43,636 bases of DNA from IMG/VR virus record IMGVR_UViG_3300025687_000088, positions 1 through 43,636 of that record, one strand, 5' to 3'. The notes below the pieces were generated by a model. It was not told the DNA's origin, did not search any database, and saw only the letters and a list, made by a program, of their open reading frames with translations. Origin of the DNA: a virus. Position numbers and translations under genes: made by a program. Numbering within the stretch: position 1 is the first letter of the stretch; every line of letters starts with the position of its first letter. Positions 1 through 7,145 of the stretch are shown here, in pieces.

Positions 1-143
1 ACATTAGCAGCCGGGGTGGTAGAAATGTTGCTAGAGAGTTGGGGATGGGTGGAACCGTTCAAATACCAGCGAATTTTACAGAAGCAAGTAACAGGTTAAG
101 AAGTGTTGGTATTGACCCTGCAAGAAGGTTGCTAATTGATGCC
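1..143. repeat. Terminal overlap, left copy (matches 43493-43636)
   Basis: The first 143 bases match the last 144 except for one G missing from the run at about 14-19. A direct repeat of this size at both ends of a phage contig is what assembly of a circular or circularly permuted genome produces. A true short terminal repeat cannot be excluded, but it would have to lie inside a coding sequence. Confidence 0.9.
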
Positions 144-341
144 GTTACGTCACAGGACGACACTTTATTAAAAGCCTTGCTGGTTCTCCCTGGGAAAAAT
201 GACTTAAAGGCTGCAAATAGAATAAACGCTTGGGCTATAGGCGTTTTACATGAGTATGGGATTCATAGTCTTTATTCGCTTGCCGATACGCCAGCGCAAC
301 AAGACACACAATCACAAACAGAAACGCAACCGGGGATGTAA
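1..341 (+). CDS. C-terminal end of the 857-aa ejection-type protein (continues from 41261)
   Basis: This is the last part of the gene that starts at 41261 and crosses the circular junction. After the shared overlap, positions 144-341 add 65 residues and a stop. The tail of the protein is Gln/Thr-rich and ends in QPGM. In this copy one G is missing in the run near positions 14-19 compared with 43506-43511. With the base missing, the upstream frame would run into a stop, whereas the distal copy reads straight through. The frame break therefore looks like an error at the contig edge rather than a real frameshift. A TTG at 39 could be taken for a start but should not be used. Confidence 0.85.
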   Translation, partial: ISSRGGRNVARELGMGGTVQIPANFTEASNRLRSVGIDPARRLLIDAVTSQDDTLLKALLVLPGKNDLKAANRINAWAIGVLHEYGIHSLYSLADTPAQQDTQSQTETQPGM

Positions 342-396
342 GTGCTAATAAAATTAGTAGTGCTACCTCTACAGTTCTAAATAAGGCTCTAAACAT

Positions 397-2187
397 ATGG
401 CATTCCCTATACTTGGTAACCCGAAAGCCGGGTTCTTAAATTCCCTTCAAGCCCCTGCTTCTGGCTGGAAGATCAGCGTACTTAATCCTGCTGATGATAC
501 AGAGAAAAACAGTTACCCGACAGCCGACGATGCGGATGCTGCAACGAATGCTAACACAAACCCTATTATCTTAGATTCCAGGGGCGAAGTGCCTACGGGA
601 TTGTGGGGTGTAGATGGTCAAGAGTACAAAATTGTTCTAAAAGACGAAAACAACAATACGATATGGACCGCTGACGATGTTGGCTTAACCAATGCCGCAG
701 ATGTTACATATACACCATCCTATACAGGGGCTGCTTCTCGGACCATAAAATCAAAACTAGACGAAATGGTGTCTGTCACCGACTTCGGTGCTGTTGGTGA
801 CGGTGTAACTGATGATACCGTAGCATTACAAGCGGCTTTAGATGCAAAGATTCCTGTTTATATTCCGCCTGGCCCATACAAAACGACAAGCGAACTGGTT
901 TTAAGTGACGGTTCAAATCTTTACGGCCCCGCTCCAATGTCGGGCGCTCGTTCTGCAACTGGAATGACTTACGATACAGATCGCCATGCTGTAATTCTGT
1001 ACGCTGGTGCTGGCGGCAGCAACTCTTGTGTTGTGCGGGCGTCTGAAACGGCTGTAGGGGTACAGATAACAGACATTACGCCGCAAGAAACGCAGGATCT
1101 TTTTGATGCTCGATTTGAAAACATCGTTATTGATGGCGCAGGATTGGCTGAATATGGTCTATATTGCTACAGATTAATAAATTGCTATGGGATTAACAGC
1201 GTCACAGCAACCAGATGCAAGGAATATGGTTTGTTCTTGTGTGGCAGTTTTACTAATACCTTCCGAAATTGGAACGCTTACGCAAACGAGAAAAACGGCA
1301 TAGGTTTAGGCGAAGATATATTTTCGTTCACTGCTGGTGAAGATCATATTAACGCCAATTTGTTTATGAACTTTGTTGCGAGAAACAACGGAACTTCTGA
1401 AACATACAACCAGACCACCAACCCCACAGAAGGGCATGGTATGGTCATACAACCCAACCGTGGCAATACGTTCATCAATTTTGTATCAGAGGGGAATGAC
1501 GGGGCTGGTATTTTTCTAACCAACAACGACCAAAACATAGGTGGCCCTAATAAGTTTATTGGTGGATACCTTGAAGCAAATATGGCTGATGTTGTTGCTG
1601 ACACTCGTGGAACGGCTGCTTATTCTCTAATTGTTAATCTTTGGGAAGATATGGAGAACTGCGAGTTCGATGGCATGTACTTTAATGGTACAAATGATAT
1701 TTGGATTTACAGAACAGCACCGACTCCGGCTAACAGGGACTCATTTTTAACTTTTAAAAATTGTAATTCCCAAGAGGCATCTTTAGACATTAACTCAGAC
1801 ACACCCGCGTTTAAGGTCGAAAACTTTTCCCCTACGCCTGTTTATACAGATGAGCAGCCAGATGTTTTCGAGGTTTCGTTTACCACTGCTGGGGCGTCAC
1901 TTGTTGCAATTGGCTCTAATATTCCCGTTTTTCGCACGATACATCTAAGCAGCACGTCTGCCTCTAGTACGGGCGCATTGGGGTTGGGTGATGGCAAAGA
2001 GGGTGACAGAACAACAATCATAATGATTGCTGACGCTGGTACTTCTGGTGTTATTACTCATAACGGTTCTACGGTAAACCTCGGCAATGCCTCCACAATC
2101 ACATTTGACGATGTTGGAGACAGTGCCGAGATGTTATTCACTAACGGCAGTTGGCACTTTTTAGGTGGCACGGCTACTGTGGCGTAA
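397..2187 (+). CDS. Tailspike/tail fibre protein 1 (beta-helix, pectate-lyase-like)
   Basis: 596 aa. The N-terminal ~110 residues form a small head-binding-type domain (PTADDADAATNANTNP, then a strand-rich stretch ending IWTADDVG). This domain is closely mirrored in the 661-aa protein at 24114. Around residue 127 comes VTDFGAVGDGVTDDTVALQ, the start signature of pectate-lyase-3/tailspike beta-helices. The following ~300 residues are rich in short Asn/Gly turns typical of right-handed beta-helices. The C-terminal ~100 residues look like a separate beta-rich trimerisation or receptor domain. Role: host-surface binding or polysaccharide degradation at the short tail. It follows the ejection protein gene by 55 bases with only a weak Shine-Dalgarno. 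Catalytic residues cannot be assigned from sequence alone. Confidence 0.85.
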   Translation: MAFPILGNPKAGFLNSLQAPASGWKISVLNPADDTEKNSYPTADDADAATNANTNPIILDSRGEVPTGLWGVDGQEYKIVLKDENNNTIWTADDVGLTNAADVTYTPSYTGAASRTIKSKLDEMVSVTDFGAVGDGVTDDTVALQAALDAKIPVYIPPGPYKTTSELVLSDGSNLYGPAPMSGARSATGMTYDTDRHAVILYAGAGGSNSCVVRASETAVGVQITDITPQETQDLFDARFENIVIDGAGLAEYGLYCYRLINCYGINSVTATRCKEYGLFLCGSFTNTFRNWNAYANEKNGIGLGEDIFSFTAGEDHINANLFMNFVARNNGTSETYNQTTNPTEGHGMVIQPNRGNTFINFVSEGNDGAGIFLTNNDQNIGGPNKFIGGYLEANMADVVADTRGTAAYSLIVNLWEDMENCEFDGMYFNGTNDIWIYRTAPTPANRDSFLTFKNCNSQEASLDINSDTPAFKVENFSPTPVYTDEQPDVFEVSFTTAGASLVAIGSNIPVFRTIHLSSTSASSTGALGLGDGKEGDRTTIIMIADAGTSGVITHNGSTVNLGNASTITFDDVGDSAEMLFTNGSWHFLGGTATVA

Positions 2188-2205
2188 TCACTTACCCCCG
2201 CACTC
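2188..2205 (+). repeat. 18-base repeat, copy 1, directly after tailspike 1
   Basis: TCACTTACCCCCGCACTC begins at the base after the tailspike 1 stop. The same 18-mer with one difference occurs at 26159-26176, just after tailspike 2. See findings. Confidence 0.7.
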
Positions 2206-2218
2206 TTTAGCAACCCGC

Positions 2219-2299
2219 TCAACAATTATTAGAATTTTTATTGGTTGCTCCCGCTTGTGCGCTAAACAGCAGCGCGGTTATTAGTACGATTGTTTTCAT
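2219..2299 (-). CDS. Tiny secreted or membrane peptide (26 aa)
   Basis: The ATG at 2299 overlaps the stop of the preceding gene (TAATG), so the two are likely translationally coupled; a GGGA element lies just upstream. The peptide begins MKTIVLITALLFSAQA, a textbook signal peptide with a Lys start, hydrophobic core and A-Q-A cleavage-like end. It finishes with ten polar residues ending in Cys. No family was recognised. Context (end of an early minus-strand operon, next to a one-TM protein) would allow a role at the cell envelope, for example superinfection exclusion, but that is speculation. Confidence 0.45.
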   Translation of the reverse strand: MKTIVLITALLFSAQAGATNKNSNNC

Positions 2300-2508
2300 T
2301 ATTTCCCTACAGTTGTTAAGTGATACAGCCCACACTCGCACCGATAGGGTTTAAGTGTTTTATTTTTACTAGCCGCCTTTTTAGCCGCCTTTATCGACAT
2401 ATAAGTGCGTTTAAACGGTGTTTTGCATGGCTCGCCGGTAACGGTGATAGAGTTTGCTTTTATGGCAATCAATCTCCGTTGGCCGGTGAACTTAGTTTGG
2501 TGTTTCAT
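2299..2508 (-). CDS. Small phage protein with C-terminal zinc-knuckle-like motif
   Basis: 69 aa from the ATG at 2508, which overlaps the stop of the upstream 49-aa gene (ATGA). An upstream ATG at 2565 also exists in frame but has no ribosome site. The protein is basic (QRRLIAIKANSI, then a Lys/Ala-rich stretch) and ends in KPYRCECGLYHLTT. That ending resembles the RPYxCxxCxxWHLT tail of many small phage proteins thought to bind zinc. A fragment coding for QRRLIAMKANSI is found again at about 26100-26160, so this gene seems to have left a relic beside tailspike 2. Confidence 0.55.
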   Translation of the reverse strand: MKHQTKFTGQRRLIAIKANSITVTGEPCKTPFKRTYMSIKAAKKAASKNKTLKPYRCECGLYHLTTVGK

Positions 2509-2654
2509 CCCACTAAATCCGGTAAAGCCATCCCCACCAAAAACCCCGCTACAAACATCAGCCAAAGTGCTGTCCTGGTATACCGGGCTACGTTATCTCT
2601 CCATCTGCGGCCAACGTTGTTACGCCGACCTGTGATTGGTGGTATTGGTTTCAT
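2505..2654 (-). CDS. Small one-TM membrane protein (49 aa)
   Basis: Starts at ATG 2654 with a very good Shine-Dalgarno (GAGGTGAGG), four bases after the stop of the 107-aa gene. The first 28 residues are basic (ITGRRNNVGRRWRD). They are followed by a single hydrophobic segment ALWLMFVAGFLVGMAL (about residues 29-44), giving an N-in membrane topology. The stop overlaps the start of the next gene. No family was recognised. The strong ribosome site and overlap on both sides argue that it is real. Confidence 0.6.
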   Translation of the reverse strand: MKPIPPITGRRNNVGRRWRDNVARYTRTALWLMFVAGFLVGMALPDLVG

Positions 2655-2658
2655 ATCC

Positions 2659-2982
2659 TCACCTCATTGTCATTTCGGCACGTTTAGTACTTTCTAGTGT
2701 GCGCCACGCCTCAAACCACGCCTTTGCAGCCTCATACTCTACTGCCGCTACACCAGCGCCCGATTCTGCCTGTTCTGCTTCCTCACACGCTTTGATGTAG
2801 TCCTCATGTACCAAAGCCTTGTTTTCGGCCTTGCCTAGCGTGTCTCCCTGGTTGACGTAGTGAACTACCCACTTTGCACGAACCTGCTTTCTAAGCCTGT
2901 CCTTTGTCGTGTACAGCGCGGCTGTTCTAGCCTTTTCAACGCCTTTTTCTACTAGGCTTTCATGTAGTTTTGTCGGGTTCAT
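2659..2982 (-). CDS. Hypothetical protein in recombination operon (107 aa)
   Basis: A highly charged, mostly helical protein, rich in Lys, Glu and Ala with no cysteines or membrane segment. The start overlaps the stop of the YqaJ-type nuclease gene (ATGA), so it is co-expressed with it. A small accessory to the recombination module is plausible from position, but there is no motif to name. Confidence 0.65.
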   Translation of the reverse strand: MNPTKLHESLVEKGVEKARTAALYTTKDRLRKQVRAKWVVHYVNQGDTLGKAENKALVHEDYIKACEEAEQAESGAGVAAVEYEAAKAWFEAWRTLESTKRAEMTMR

Positions 2983-3605
2983 TTCACCCTCAATTTATTC
3001 AATTCTTGAATTTTTTCGTCTAATTCAATTAGAAAGGTTTGCACCTCTACGCTTATTTCCTCAATTAACTTGTCGTTACGGTTAACGCGCTCGGTGTAGT
3101 ATTGCAATTCTTCCGGCATACGTGGATCGAACGAAACGAAGTCGCACCACAGCCTTTCTGTGCAAGCCATCTGCCATTGCATTTGCAAATAGTATTTTCT
3201 ATCTATTTTTTTGTTTACCAGTGTTTCTATATGGGTGGCTGTCATAGGCGCTTTTATTTCAACCAATCCATCGCTATCTATTAATCCGTCAGGGCTTGCG
3301 CCTGTCATTTCTATGCTTGGGTGATCCACAAAAGCAACCTCAGTAACCAACTTCCCGGTAACCGCTTCGTGCGCTTTCCTTGCGAGATGTTCATTTTCTA
3401 CGCCCCACAACATTGCCGCGCTCAAAAACCCTTCTGGTGTTTCTCCTGTTAATCTTTCTACAATTAATTGGGCCATGTATTTTTTACGTCCCGCGCCATA
3501 ACCACTTTTGGTCTTAGCCATCACATCAGATATGCGTGAGGCCGTGACTTTACCTACTCTCAGTTGCTTCCACTCCTCACTTCCCTGAATTATTTGTTCT
3601 GACAT
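2979..3605 (-). CDS. YqaJ/lambda-exonuclease-like recombination nuclease
   Basis: 208 aa. It carries the PD-(D/E)xK core of the YqaJ viral recombinase family: GASPDG with Asp106, then LVEIKAP with Glu116 and Lys118, followed by the LQMQWQM helix whose Gln is conserved in lambda-Exo-type enzymes. The N-terminal QGSEEWKQLRVGKVTAS is also the usual family opening. Role: 5'-3' resection of double-stranded DNA ends, supplying single strands for the Erf annealing protein encoded at 4081-4650. The two are separated by an HNH endonuclease gene whose 3' end overlaps this start by 16 bases. Length is normal for the family. Confidence 0.88.
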   Translation of the reverse strand: MSEQIIQGSEEWKQLRVGKVTASRISDVMAKTKSGYGAGRKKYMAQLIVERLTGETPEGFLSAAMLWGVENEHLARKAHEAVTGKLVTEVAFVDHPSIEMTGASPDGLIDSDGLVEIKAPMTATHIETLVNKKIDRKYYLQMQWQMACTERLWCDFVSFDPRMPEELQYYTERVNRNDKLIEEISVEVQTFLIELDEKIQELNKLRVK

Positions 3606-4084
3606 TTAACTCTCTCGTAATATTGTTTCATTGCTTGTTTGCGGCATGACCTACATTGACGCCTACCTTTTGGCGTTACATATAAGTTATCCCCGCTTAA
3701 TGCGTGGCCTCGCTTACAGTTTTTCTGTCTAGATTGCCTGGCCGCTGGAGAGAATCCGCGAATTACGTTTTCTTTGCGGGTTACAGGTTCCAAATGATCT
3801 GGATTAACACAATCACGCTGTCGACAAAGATGGTCTAAAACCATGTCGCCTGGAATATCTCCTACAATTTCTTGGTATGCGTATCTGTGCGCACCAATCC
3901 TTACACCGTTGCGTCCGCCATAATTAAATTGACCATATCCGTTGCGCTTGTGCCCGACCCACATCCAACAGTCCGTTATGTGGTTTTTATCGACCTTAGA
4001 CCAGAATCGTTCTTTCGTTGTGGGTCGCATTGCCGCTAGCACTTCTCGGCCAATCGCCAAATCTTTTCTGCTGTTAGGGTTCAT
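3590..4084 (-). CDS. HNH homing endonuclease inside the recombination operon
   Basis: The ATG at 4084 overlaps the stop of the Erf gene (ATGA) and has an AAGG element upstream, giving a 164-aa protein. An in-frame extension to 4156 lies wholly inside Erf and is unlikely. The core WMWVGHKRNGYGQF...AHRYAYQ...LDHLCRQRDCVNPDHLEP is the HNH_3/NUMOD-type HNH of phage free-standing endonucleases. It is followed by a Cys-rich tail (CKRGH...CRSCRKQ). It probably acts as a selfish nuclease that spreads by cutting related genomes. Its position between annealase and nuclease genes, which are usually adjacent, marks it as an insertion. Confidence 0.85.
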   Translation of the reverse strand: MNPNSRKDLAIGREVLAAMRPTTKERFWSKVDKNHITDCWMWVGHKRNGYGQFNYGGRNGVRIGAHRYAYQEIVGDIPGDMVLDHLCRQRDCVNPDHLEPVTRKENVIRGFSPAARQSRQKNCKRGHALSGDNLYVTPKGRRQCRSCRKQAMKQYYERVKCQNK

Positions 4085-4650
4085 GCCAATGCCTTTTTCA
4101 TCTCGTCTTTCACATTCTCCAGCGCCGCTCGATTGTCTGCTGAAAGATCTTTCCAAAACTCACCTAACTCGCTCAAGGTCGCACATGCTCTCATGCCTTC
4201 CGATAGGAATTGCTGTGCTTCTGATAGTTCAGCACCAGGCATATTCACTACCTCAGTTTCACCCTTCTTAGCCGCGTCAGGGTCTTCTTGTGTAATTCCA
4301 GCCAAGGCAGTAAGCATGTATCGACGTGAGTACGTGATAATCACACCGATACCCTGAGCCAAAGATAAGTTTTTAGGTTTCTCAGCAGGCATAACCAACG
4401 TGTCCTCTAGCCACTGTCCTGATTGATGGCAGAGTCTGGTTGTAACGGCAATGCCCCCGTCTTTGTTATGGGGTAACTGTATTACACTTAGTCCATGCTT
4501 TGAGAATACAGGTCTGATAATGCCTAGCACCTGTGCAAGATCAGCGTAGTTGTATCCATAACCCGTCTTATTCTTTTCTGCATCTTCAAGTTCGCCTTGA
4601 GCAGCAGCCAAGGCCGTAGCCAGTTCGTTTATGTTTTCTGATGTATTCAT
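4081..4650 (-). CDS. erf: Erf-family single-strand annealing recombinase
   Basis: 189 aa, matching the ERF superfamily pattern: GYNYADLAQVLGIIRPVFSKHGLSVIQ, then VTTRLCHQSGQWLEDT, then QGIGVIITYSRRYMLTALAGI with an acidic DPDAA after it. ERF proteins of P22-like phages form rings, bind single-stranded DNA and anneal complementary strands. With the YqaJ-type nuclease downstream this makes a two-component recombination system, which may circularise or repair the incoming genome. The start overlaps the stop of the upstream 103-aa gene. Confidence 0.87.
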   Translation of the reverse strand: MNTSENINELATALAAAQGELEDAEKNKTGYGYNYADLAQVLGIIRPVFSKHGLSVIQLPHNKDGGIAVTTRLCHQSGQWLEDTLVMPAEKPKNLSLAQGIGVIITYSRRYMLTALAGITQEDPDAAKKGETEVVNMPGAELSEAQQFLSEGMRACATLSELGEFWKDLSADNRAALENVKDEMKKALA

Positions 4651-4958
4651 TCTTCATTCCCTCTATCGTCTATGTATCCGGTGTAATCCTCGCAAACCCA
4701 ATCGCACTCTTCGCAGTACAGTTTTTCCTCTTCTGGCGGTTCGTACTGCGACCCTGGAAAGGGCTTGTCGTATGTCAATTCAGACCCGCACTCAGGGCAG
4801 GGTTTTATGAGTAGCACTTTCAATAATTCCTCAATCAAATCAGCGGCCTGCTCCCCTAAACTTGTAGGGAATCCATCGGAGGGTGGCTCTGTTATTCTTG
4901 CGTTCCTAAGCCTGTAAACTAAATCAGTTTCCCAGGGACGTTCATGCTTATCGCTCAT
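4647..4958 (-). CDS. Small zinc-ribbon protein (103 aa)
   Basis: The N-terminal half contains ERPWETDLVYRLRNAR...SLGEQAADLIEEL, typical of phage proteins of unknown role. The C-terminal half has two Cys pairs (CPECG and CEECDW), a likely zinc ribbon, and ends in an acidic tail. It overlaps both neighbours, so it belongs to the recombination operon. The function is not known. Confidence 0.65.
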   Translation of the reverse strand: MSDKHERPWETDLVYRLRNARITEPPSDGFPTSLGEQAADLIEELLKVLLIKPCPECGSELTYDKPFPGSQYEPPEEEKLYCEECDWVCEDYTGYIDDRGNEE

Positions 4959-5322
4959 TATCCATCTCCCTTGCCAACCTAACTATTTCCGCCACATCAC
5001 CCTCGATGGTTCCAGACCAATCCCTTACATCTGAAACCAAATCTTTTAGCGCGTTTTCTGCGTCCAACAGCGGAAGTCGCATAGCCCGATTTATCCGCTC
5101 ACTACGCAACTGCAACCCCAAATCTATGTGCTTATAATTTGTCAGCAATCTAAGCGCGATTCTGAGCCGTTCTAACCTAGCCATACATTCACCAAGGTCA
5201 GCCTCAAACATGGCTTCTTGCGCGATTCTAGGCGCTCCTGTGGCTATCTCCGCTATGCGGTCACGGTCCTGTCTTTTCATATGTCTCATTTCAATATCCT
5301 CTAAGTCTGAGTAATGGCACAT
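4948..5322 (-). CDS. Hypothetical protein (124 aa)
   Basis: An alpha-helical charged protein with many Arg/Leu/Glu, no membrane segment and no recognised motif. The start overlaps the stop of the upstream 69-aa gene and the end overlaps the next gene by 11 bases. An internal ATG (MRHMKRQ, about residue 12) is an alternative start. Confidence 0.6.
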   Translation of the reverse strand: MCHYSDLEDIEMRHMKRQDRDRIAEIATGAPRIAQEAMFEADLGECMARLERLRIALRLLTNYKHIDLGLQLRSERINRAMRLPLLDAENALKDLVSDVRDWSGTIEGDVAEIVRLAREMDNER

Positions 5323-5531
5323 TATGTATTCTCCAAAAGTTCAATCGCTCGCTTTACGCCTGTGTTCTGAAAGTATTGCCCCGAAGGATTAGCCGCTTTG
5401 CGCACTTCTGGTACTAAATTCGCAAACCCGTTAGTTCCAAGTATTAACGCGACCTCTTCAAAAACGTAAAAGTTATTCCCTTCGCTGGTTGTGCTGGTTG
5501 GGAGAGTTTTAATTTCGTCTAGTGTTCTCAT
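5322..5531 (-). CDS. Hypothetical protein (69 aa)
   Basis: A small soluble protein (MRTLDEIKTL...). The middle reads FEEVALILGTNGFANLVPEVRKAA, which could be a helical repeat or degenerate helix-turn-helix. The preceding GGGAATCAC provides a ribosome site. Function unknown; second gene of the minus-strand early operon. Confidence 0.55.
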   Translation of the reverse strand: MRTLDEIKTLPTSTTSEGNNFYVFEEVALILGTNGFANLVPEVRKAANPSGQYFQNTGVKRAIELLENT

Positions 5532-5547
5532 GTGATTCCCTTGATTT

Positions 5548-5787
5548 TTAATTAAACTCTACGGCTGCGCCGATTGCTGCAATGCAAGCCTCTTTGTAGG
5601 TGACTTCCTTATCAACGTAGATGGCGAGCAAAAAGGAATCCAAATTTTCGCTTGCTATCATTAACTGGGTTTCTGTTGCTTGTGGGAAAAGAGCCTCTGC
5701 CTCGTTCCAAAGCGCCTGCGCTTCGTCGCTGGTGTAATGCGCCTTGTCCTGTTCGCTTATGTATTGGAAGTCTCTGTGCGTTCCCAT
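5548..5787 (-). CDS. Hypothetical protein, first gene of the left early operon (79 aa)
   Basis: An acidic soluble protein beginning MGTHRDFQYISEQDKAHYTSDEAQALWNEAE; no family recognised. It has a GGGAA ribosome site and lies directly downstream of the divergent promoter region at 5824-5889, so it is probably the first product made from the leftward promoter. Confidence 0.6.
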   Translation of the reverse strand: MGTHRDFQYISEQDKAHYTSDEAQALWNEAEALFPQATETQLMIASENLDSFLLAIYVDKEVTYKEACIAAIGAAVEFN

Positions 5788-5818
5788 TTTCTTTTCCCGT
5801 TCCGTGATTCGATAACTT

Positions 5819-5848
5819 CATTCTACACATGCACATACAGAATGCAAC
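5819..5848 (-). promoter_or_regulatory. Leftward early promoter with operator in spacer
   Basis: Reading the minus strand, TTGCAT (-35) and TAGAAT (-10) are separated by 16 bases, and the spacer contains GTGCATGTGTA, one of the repeated operator-like words. It would drive the Erf/YqaJ operon. Confidence 0.5.
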
Positions 5849-5889
5849 ACTATTGTTTATGTTTCTGCGCATGTGTATCATGCACACAT
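5824..5889. promoter_or_regulatory. Operator cluster between divergent early operons
   Basis: TACACATGCAC (5824-5834) and GCGCATGTGTA (5867-5877) are inverted copies of one word (10 of 11 bases). CATGCACACAT (5879-5889) is a related third site. Relatives occur at 7257-7267 and 22501-22511. The sites overlap both promoters, as expected for a repressor switch. The ribbon-helix-helix protein encoded at 5908 is one candidate ligand and the HTH protein at 20261 another. Confidence 0.5.
5853..5881 (+). promoter_or_regulatory. Rightward early promoter
   Basis: TTGTTT (5853-5858), a 17-base spacer and TATCAT (5876-5881) fit a sigma-70-type promoter. An operator-like word fills the spacer's second half. 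It would transcribe the regulator at 5908 and the rightward operon. Confidence 0.45.
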
Positions 5890-5907
5890 CACAAAACGGA
5901 GATGGAT

Positions 5908-6054
5908 ATGGAAAATAAGACGCACCGACTACCAGTTTTAATTGAGCCATCAGTAGCAGCGCAATTGGCAGAGGTCGCACGGCGGCAGGGTGTAACCAAG
6001 GCCGAGGTAGCCCGTAGGTTGATTCAGAAAGAGATTAAGCGGGTTTTGAAGTGA
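5908..6054 (+). CDS. Ribbon-helix-helix regulator (48 aa)
   Basis: The ATG at 5908 is preferred because CGGAG lies 6 bases before it; an ATG at 5902 is too close. THRLPVLIEPSVAAQLAEVARRQGVTKAEVARRLIQKEI has the Arc/CopG pattern: a short beta strand (HRLPVLI), helix A, the turn G-V-T-K, and helix B. Such proteins dimerise and insert the beta ribbon into the major groove. As first gene of the rightward operon, next to an inverted-repeat operator, it probably regulates this divergent promoter. Confidence 0.75.
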   Translation: MENKTHRLPVLIEPSVAAQLAEVARRQGVTKAEVARRLIQKEIKRVLK

Positions 6055-6341
6055 GTGACGCGCCAGAAAGGATTGATATGCTGTGGTATGAAGATTATGG
6101 AAATTCAGTTGGTTTGCCAATCAATTCCAAAGGCAACACTGAATACATACGCGCCGATCTGTACTACGACTTAGAAACAAGGTGCGACAACTACCTGGAT
6201 CGCCTTGGGATGGCTAACATTGAATTGTCCGAACAAACCAAGCGTATAGAAGATTTGGAGGCTAAATGTAAATCCTACCGCAACTTTTTAGAGGCAGGCG
6301 GGTTTAATTTAGCGTTTGTTGATCGCGCAATGAAGGCTTAG
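6051..6341 (+). CDS. Hypothetical protein (96 aa)
   Basis: The GTG start overlaps the stop of the regulator gene (GTGA), so translation is probably coupled. It contains EYIRADLYYDLE, a short stretch seen in many small phage early proteins, followed by a coiled-coil-like helix (LSEQTKRIEDLEAKCKSYR). Function unknown. Confidence 0.6.
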   Translation: MSDAPERIDMLWYEDYGNSVGLPINSKGNTEYIRADLYYDLETRCDNYLDRLGMANIELSEQTKRIEDLEAKCKSYRNFLEAGGFNLAFVDRAMKA

Positions 6342-6364
6342 AGGGGATTGATATGAGTGTAAAA

Positions 6365-6408
6365 AGATAACGCCCCATATTGATTCTGAAATCTCAGGGG
6401 CGTATCTT
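6365..6408 (+). terminator. Strong hairpin after the 96-aa gene
   Basis: ACGCCCC (6370-6376) pairs with GGGGCGT (6397-6403), extended by AGAT/ATCT outside it. Only a short T run follows, so it may be a weak terminator, an RNA-stabilising hairpin, or the first helix of the structured region that follows. Confidence 0.5.
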
Positions 6409-6409
6409 T

Positions 6410-6680
6410 AGATTGTCGGTTTGGCTCCGGCAGCAGATAGACATTGGAAACTCTACAACCGGCCCGACATTGGCCGCCATTCTACCAAAGTTTATCCCTG
6501 CCTTGCTACCGTCTTGTGCGTGAGCGCTATTGGGTGGGAAGAAATAAACCCACTACCCGCTACCCTTTGCGGAAACAGGCGTCCTGCGGCGATGACAAGC
6601 CAGAGGGAATAGACTCGCTATTCGATACTTGACGCACAAGTCGCCAGAAAAAGTACCAACGTTGATTTATCAACGGTTAA
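6410..6680 (+). ncRNA. Candidate structured non-coding RNA
   Basis: There is no convincing gene between 6342 and about 6687; a 5-codon ORF at 6353 and two weak ORFs with non-ATG starts are all that is present. The stretch is instead dense in hairpins: TGTCGG/CCGACA (6414-6469, with CCGG/CCGG and TAGA/TCTA nested), GTGGG/CCCAC (6534-6553), CAGG/CCTG (6577-6587), GAATAG/CTATTC (6607-6623), ACTTG/CAAGT (6627-6641) and CGTTGAT/ATCAACG (6660-6675). A 9-base word CTTGTGCGT (6513-6521) can pair with ACGCACAAG (6632-6640), competing with a local hairpin. It could be a small RNA or a long leader. Ends are not defined. Confidence 0.4.
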
Positions 6681-6725
6681 AAAGGCTTGTCTGAAGAAAA
6701 GTTAAGCAATGAAGAGAGAAGATAT

Positions 6726-6872
6726 ATGCAATGCAAATGTGGAGATGAACCGAGACAGAGACAGCAGGACAATATGTTTTATTTACGTTGCCCTGGTTGT
6801 ACGAGGTCCTATTTACCTAATTACCTTGTTATGGAATTTATTAGTTATATCTACGCGGGTTGTAAAAGATGA
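6726..6872 (+). CDS. Small zinc-ribbon protein (48 aa)
   Basis: The ATG at 6726 follows GAGAGAAG. A longer version from a TTG at 6687 adds 13 residues but has its AAGG too close. CKCGDE and CPGC form a two-pair zinc ribbon, followed by a hydrophobic stretch (YLVMEFISYIYAG). The end overlaps the next gene (ATGA). Confidence 0.5.
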   Translation: MQCKCGDEPRQRQQDNMFYLRCPGCTRSYLPNYLVMEFISYIYAGCKR

Positions 6873-7114
6873 TTAAGTTTAGCAAGGCGGTTAAATACGG
6901 CGTGGCTAAATTCCCGACAGAGGAGCAATTTATGGCTGGCACTATGGGGGCGGCGCATTATTGGTGTACTGATTGTGGTTTTTCCGGTTGGTTCTCATGC
7001 AGGGAGGGGCTGGATCAATTCGTTGCATCTGTAGATGATTGGGAATGTACAACGTGCCTGCGGCTAAAAAACAAACCTGAACAAAGACGCGTCCAAACAA
7101 GCATCTCTGCATAG
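6869..7114 (+). CDS. Small cysteine-pair protein (81 aa)
   Basis: Contains CTDCGFSGWF and CTTC separated by about 30 residues, a possible zinc site of the kind common in phage early proteins. It is coupled to the preceding 48-aa zinc-ribbon gene by ATGA overlap. Function unknown. Confidence 0.55.
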   Translation: MIKFSKAVKYGVAKFPTEEQFMAGTMGAAHYWCTDCGFSGWFSCREGLDQFVASVDDWECTTCLRLKNKPEQRRVQTSISA

Positions 7115-7145
7115 AAATATGGCTTGTTTGCGTGTGAAGCAAAGA

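Noticed and set aside
2320-2697. Plus-strand open frames at 2320-2697
   Set aside because: They lie opposite the coupled minus-strand small genes, which have ribosome sites and stop-start overlaps; the plus-strand frames have none.
6353-6370. A five-codon ORF with a good ribosome site (ATG AGT GTA AAA AGA TAA)
   Set aside because: Too short to call a gene; it could be a leader peptide in front of the hairpin at 6365 but nothing else supports it.
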